Part shown: piece by piece, positions 37,501-43,500 of the stretch
Layout of the letters: every line of letters begins with the position of its first letter
How positions within the stretch are numbered: position 1 is the stretch's first letter
Notes under the pieces: model-generated
What the model saw: the letters and a program-made list of their open reading frames with translations, nothing else
What the model was told of the DNA's origin: nothing
Databases searched by the model: none
NCBI RefSeq assembly: GCF_002262885.1
Contig: NZ_NKYF01000003.1
Span: 190,382-254,381, forward strand
Source: Pseudonocardia sp. MH-G8
GTDB taxonomy: Bacteria > Actinomycetota > Actinomycetes > Mycobacteriales > Pseudonocardiaceae
DNA: 64,000 bases
Direction: 5' to 3'
Translations under genes and position numbers: made by a program

Positions 37501-40500
37501 CGACCCCTCCTTCGCCGACCCCGGTGCGACCTGGCCGGGACCGACCAGCCAACCGGTGAGGTGCGCTTCCGAGGTGACGCAGGCGGTACCGCCCGTGTGC
37601 TCGCAGCTCGCCCAGGTGGCGGCGTTCCCGGTCTCCGGGTCGTAGTAGCCGGCGACCGAGGTGAGGCACGTGCCGGTGGTACCGCGGCACTCGCTCACCG
37701 CATCCCCGTCGAGTCGGCCCTTTGCGGCGCCGAAGTCGCGCACATCGATGTGGGCCTCGGTCCTGGAGTACTGGGTGCAGACCGCGGACCCCGTCGTCGC
37801 GCAGCCGACGCCGAAGTCGAGCTGCGGCATCGTCTGCTCGCCGGCCTTGCCCGTGGTGGACGGGTGGTACTTGGCGACGCCGAACACCGCACACGAGTCC
37901 GTCGTACCGTCGCAGCGCACCCGGTTCTCGCCGGAGAAGTGGCCGCCGACCCCGTCGACCTTGCCGGTGATCTCGCTGAAGTGACTGCACGTACCGCCCT
38001 CGGTCCCGCAGGCCGACTGCACGTCCATCCGGCCGGTCTTCGGGTCGTAGGAGGCCGTCGCCGACGAGCTGCAGTAGCCGCCCGACGTCCCCCCGGAGCA
38101 CTCCGATCCCGCGCGGCCCGTCTGGCCCCATGCGGCCTTCGCCGCGTGGGCCCGCGTGGAGTACCCGACGGCGCAGTCGGCCGCACCCGTGCAGCCCGCA
38201 CCCGCCGTCGCCCAGCCCTTGCCCGCCTCGGCCTGCGCGGTGACCGTCAGCGCGTTGCCCGACCCGTATCCGGAGGCCGAACCCGTGGCGTGGGCGTTCG
38301 CCGAGCTGCTGTGCACGCCGTCGCCGTAGGACGCGGCGGCGTGGGCCGCACCGGACGTGGACCAGTAGCAGTTCGGCGCGCCCTGGCACGACGTGACCGC
38401 GGTCGCGTACCCGGGCCCGGCCTGAGCCTGCGCGGCCACGTTCACCTGGCCACCACCAGGACCCGTGCCCGAGTCCGAACCGGACGCGTACGCCTTCGCC
38501 CAGTTGCCGCCGTACGCCGCACTGTCGGATGCCGTACCTGAATACGACCACCGGCAGTTCGCCGAACCGGCGCACTGAGCCGCCGCAGCCGCATAACCCG
38601 GCCCGGCCTGGGCCTGCGCGAGCACCTCGACCTGACCACCACCAGGACCCGAACCGGAATCCGAACCCGACGCGTACGCACTCGCCCAGTTGCCCCCGTA
38701 CGCCGCACTGTCCGACGCCGTACCCGAATACGACCACCGGCAGCTCGCCGAACCCACACACTGAGCCGCCGCAGCCGCATAACCCGGCCCGGCCTGAGCC
38801 TGCGCAGCCACCTCGACCTGACCACCACCAGGACCCGAACCGGAATCCGAACCCGACGCGTACGCATTCGCCCAGTTGCCCCCGTACGCCGCACTGTCGG
38901 ATGCCGTACCCGAGTACGACCACCGGCAGTTCGCCGCACCGGCACACTCGGCCGCCGCGGCCGCGTAACCCGGCCCGGCCTCGGCCTGCGCGGCGACCGC
39001 GACGTAACCGTCGCCCTCACCGCCGCCGCCGGAACCCGACGCGGATGCATGCGTGCCGTAGCCGGCCGCGTCTGCGGCGGATGCGCTGTAGAAGTGCTCG
39101 CACCACGTGCCCCTGGCGGCCTCGCAGCCGGAGGCGGCCACGGCCTGCCCGTCCTCGGCCTGCGCCACCGAGAAGTTGCTGCAGTAGCCGGAGCGGCCGC
39201 GCCGGCCGCAGTCGCCGTTGGCGCGGGCCCGCTCGTCACCGACCTGCACCTCGGCGCCGGTGGTGGCGCGGAAGCGGCACGTCGCGCCCGTGCCCTGGCA
39301 GGAGGCCTGTGCTTGGGCCCGGCCGTCTTCGTCGACGAGCGCGAGGGCGCTGGTGGTGCAGCGGCCCGAGCCGTTCCCCTTGCAGATGCCGTACGCCTCG
39401 GCGCGCGCACCGCCGGCCCACGCCTCGGCCCTCGTGTCGGTGCCGAACCGGCACTTCGAGCCCTTGCCCTGGCACGATGCCGAGGCCACGGCCTCGCCCT
39501 TCTCGGTGATCTGCACCGCCGCGCTCGTGGAGCAGCGGCCACCCGCCTCCCCGCGGGAGCGGCACTCGGCGAGCGCCCTCGCCGTGCTGTCGTCGATGTG
39601 CTTCACGGCCGTCGTGCCGGTGCCGAAGCGGCACGTCGAGCCCTTGCCGCCCGCACAGGACGCCGTGGCCTGCACGCCCGTCTCGGTGAGGGCAACCATG
39701 GAAGCCGACGAGCAGGTGCCGGTCGTGCCCGCTCGGCAGACCGCCCGAGCCTTGCCGCGGGTGTCCTCGTCCATGGCGTTGCCGACGGTGCGCGTGCGGC
39801 AGCCGGCGCCTGCGCAGTCCGCGCTGACCTGGCTTGCCCCCTTCGCCACGTAACCGCCGGTCGACGAGGCGCAGAAGCCGCGGGCACTGCAGGTGGCGGT
39901 GGCCTTCCCGGCCACCGTGCCGGTGTTCGACCCATTGGCGTTCGTCCTCGACGTGGTCCGAACCTGGCACCCGGCCGAGGTCCCGTCGTCGCACCGCCCG
40001 GTGATCGTGGCGTTCGTGGCGACGAACGGGTCGTTGCCCTGGCCGACCACCTTCGTGGTGGTGGTGGTCAGCTGCGCGGTGCACACGCCGCGGCATCCGG
40101 TGGCGCCGCGCTCGGTGGTGGTGCTGCGGCGGCCCTCGGGGCCCGCGATCACGGTGGCGCGGCCGGTGCTCGTGCCCCGGCAGCCCGCGTCCCGGCAGGC
40201 GATCTCGGTGGTCACCCGGCCGTTCACCGTGTAGCCGGGGATGTCCCACTTCTGGCCCTTCCGGGCCGCGTAGGGCTTGCCGGCCTTCGCCTTCGGGTCG
40301 ACCTTCGTCTCGCCGGCGTTCGGGATGACCACGGCGTCGGCGTGGCCTGCGACGGCACAGCCGCTCGTACCCGCGCGGCAGGTGGAGGTCTCGGCCGCCG
40401 CGCCGGGGGCCTGGGCGGTGACCGTGACTCTGCAGCCCTGACCGGCGCACTCGCCCGTGAACGACGAGTCGGACCAGATCGCCGGGGCGTCCTTCACCGG

Positions 40501-43500
40501 CTTCGCCGCCAGCCTGGCTGCGGCGCGGGCATCCTTGCGGGCCTCACGCGCCTGCTTCGCCAGCTTCACGGCGGTCTTGCGTTGCTGGGCCGTCGCGCCC
40601 TTGCGGGCGGCGGCCGCGGCCGCCTTCTTCGCGGCCTTCCCCGCTTGCCGGGCCTGCTGGGATGCGTCCTCGGCGGCGGTCTTGCGCTGCTCCTCGTAGA
40701 TGTCGGCCACGACCTGGCCGGTCCCCGCCGCGGAGCTGCCCGTCACCGTGCAGGCACTGCCCGAGGTGACGCACTCGGCGGAGGTCAGGGACTTGCCCGG
40801 AGGGCCGCGAGCACTGCCCGCGCCGTTCCTGCCGATCGAGTCGTCGCTCCCCCACGCCGCGTGGCGGGCGCCGCCGGTGCAGGCGGTGCCGCTCGCGCAG
40901 GCCAGCGTCGCGTCGGACATCGACCAGCTGGATGCGCCCGAGACCGTCGGCGCCCCCGAGCCGGCCGACGAACCACCCGGCGCGACCGGTGCAGGCGGGG
41001 TCGAGGCGCCCCGCTCGCCCGCCGGCGCGTCGCCGGGGGTCTCGCTCTCGGTGACCGTCGCGTTGGCGGTCGACCGGCCGGTCATGATCGGGGTGATCTC
41101 GTTGGCGTTCGGGTCGGAGGACGAGCCGGAGTTGACCACGGCCTGGCAGATCCCGCCGCGGATGTTCGTGCAGGCGCCGACGGCGTGGGAGCCGCGCGCG
41201 TCCTCCGACACGGCCGGGTTCCGCGCTTCGGCGGCGGTGCGGACCGAGCCGTTGCAGACCGCGCCGGACTCGCAGACGAGGACACCGCCCGCCACCGAGG
41301 CGGCCGACGGGCCGCGGCCCTGGCGCTTGCCGTTGACCTCGCCCGCGTCGGCGAGCATCGTCACCGCGCCCGGGCCGGACGCGGCGGTCGAGATCGAGCG
41401 GACCTCGCAGTGGGCGTTCCGCCCGGCGTTGCAGCTGGCCTGGTCGCTCGAGGTCTCACGCTTGCCGCCCGCGACGGCGCCGTCCCACGCGGTGGAGGTG
41501 GTGCGCACGGTGCCGGAGCAGCGGGCGTCGCCCTCGCACTCCAGGTGGCCGGTGGAGGTCGAGACCGACGACGGCCCCTTCTTCGAGCCGGACACCGCGT
41601 AGTCGGCGGCGCTCGACGCGGCCGACGTGCTCTCCCCGCCGCAGGCACCGTTCGTGACCCAGCACTCCATGGTGTCGCCGCTGCCGCGAGCGTGCTTCGA
41701 GACCGCGAGGTCCTTCGCGCTCGTAGAGCTCGAGGTCGAGACCGCACAGCGGGTGCCGTCGCTCTCACACGTGCCGCTGGCACTCGACCGGGAGACCGCG
41801 ACCGGGCCGCCGACCGGGGCGAGCCCCGCGGCCTTCGCCTCCTGCCTGTTCCGGTTCTCCACCGACGTGCCGGACGTGCTCGCGCACTCGGCGCCCTCGC
41901 CCTGCGCGATGCAGGCCGAGCGGCCGGTGCTGCTGCGGCCCTTGACGTCGCCGGTCGCGGCGCCGGACGTGACGCTCTTCGTGGAGCCGAGGCACTGCAC
42001 CCTGTCGCAGTCGAGGCTGCCGGTGGCGGTGGCGTCGGTGCGCAGCCGGTCGACCGGCGTGCCGGCCGCGGTCCGGACCACGGACCGGTCGAGCTCGACA
42101 CCGGCCTCCGCGTCGCAGCTGCCGCCGGTGACGGCGCACGTCTCGGTGGCGCGGGCGTCGCGGTGAGCCGCCCGGCCGATGGCGTCGATCGCACCGTCCG
42201 TGCGGGCGGTGCCGGCCGCGGCACAGTTCGCGCGACCGTCGCAGTCGATCTCGAGGGTGGCGGTGCTCGCAGCGGAGCTGCCGTTGTCGCCATCGAGGTT
42301 GCGAGCCGCGGCGTCCGCCTCGCTGGCCCCCCGGCAGTCGCCGCCCGCCACCGTGCAGACGACCTCGGCGTCGGTCCCGGCCCGCGGCTTCGCCGGTACG
42401 GCGACGAGCTTGTTGCCGCCCGCCGCGTCCGGACGCCGGACCCACGTGGTGCGGTCGGCGCCCGCATCGGTGGCGAGGTCGCCGGTGCAGTCGGCGGTGT
42501 CGCAGTCGACCTCGGCGACGGAGCGGAAGCCGTCCTCGTCGTCGACCTCGATCGTCGTCGTGGTCTCGCAGCCGCGGACCGCGTCGCAGTTCGCCCGCGC
42601 GATCGCGTCCCCGTCACCCGCGCCACGGGGGCCCTTGCCGTGGCCCATCCCGTCGGCTGCCGAGCCGGTGCTCTTGCTCTGGCAGGTGCCGTGGATGCCG
42701 CACCCGGTGCCGGCGCCCTCCGGGGTCGCCACGCTGTGCAGGCCCACCGTGCGCAGCGCGCCGTCGGCCTTGGTCCAGGCCGCGGTCTGCACGCCGTCTG
42801 CGTCGCGGCTGGTCGCCGTCGACCCGCAGGCCTTGTCGGCGCCGGCGAGGTCGCAGGTGGCGGTCGCCTTCGAGGCGCCCTTGCCGGCGGCGACCTCGAT
42901 CCCGGGAGTCAGGCCGGCGATGCCCACCCAGTACTCCTGGTCCTGCTTTCCGTTGCGGCTCTCGGCCATCGCGCCGCAGCCGACGAACGCGCCGTCGGCC
43001 GCGCAACCGCCGATCGCACCCTCGCCGTCCAGCTCCTCGGACAGGAGGTCCGCGTCGCGGTCGGTCGCGTCCATCAGACCGTCGGTCGTCTCGGCCACCG
43101 ACGTACGCAGCTTCTCGTACTTCGCCGCGTGCTGCTGGTAGGCCTTCTTGCTCAGCGTGCCGTCGGCGACCTGCTTCCGCTCCTTCTCGAGGCGGGACTC
43201 CCAGGTGGTCACCTTGTCGTGCCCGGAGACCACCTCGTCGACGAGTGCCGCGTCCTCGGCGTCGACGTCGCGGCGCTCGCGGTCGACCTCCCGAATCAGC
43301 GTCCGGTGCTTCTTGACGATCTTCTTGTACGCGGCGCGGGACATCTTCCCCGCCTTGGTCGCCTTCTCGGCCTTCGCGAGCCGGTCCTCGCTCCTCTCCT
43401 GCCGGATGCGGTCGGCGAGGAACTCCTCGGTCTCCTCATCCGTGCCGCCGTCGGTGTCGACGCGCTGGCCGGCCTTCTCCGAACCCGGCTTCGCGAACTT

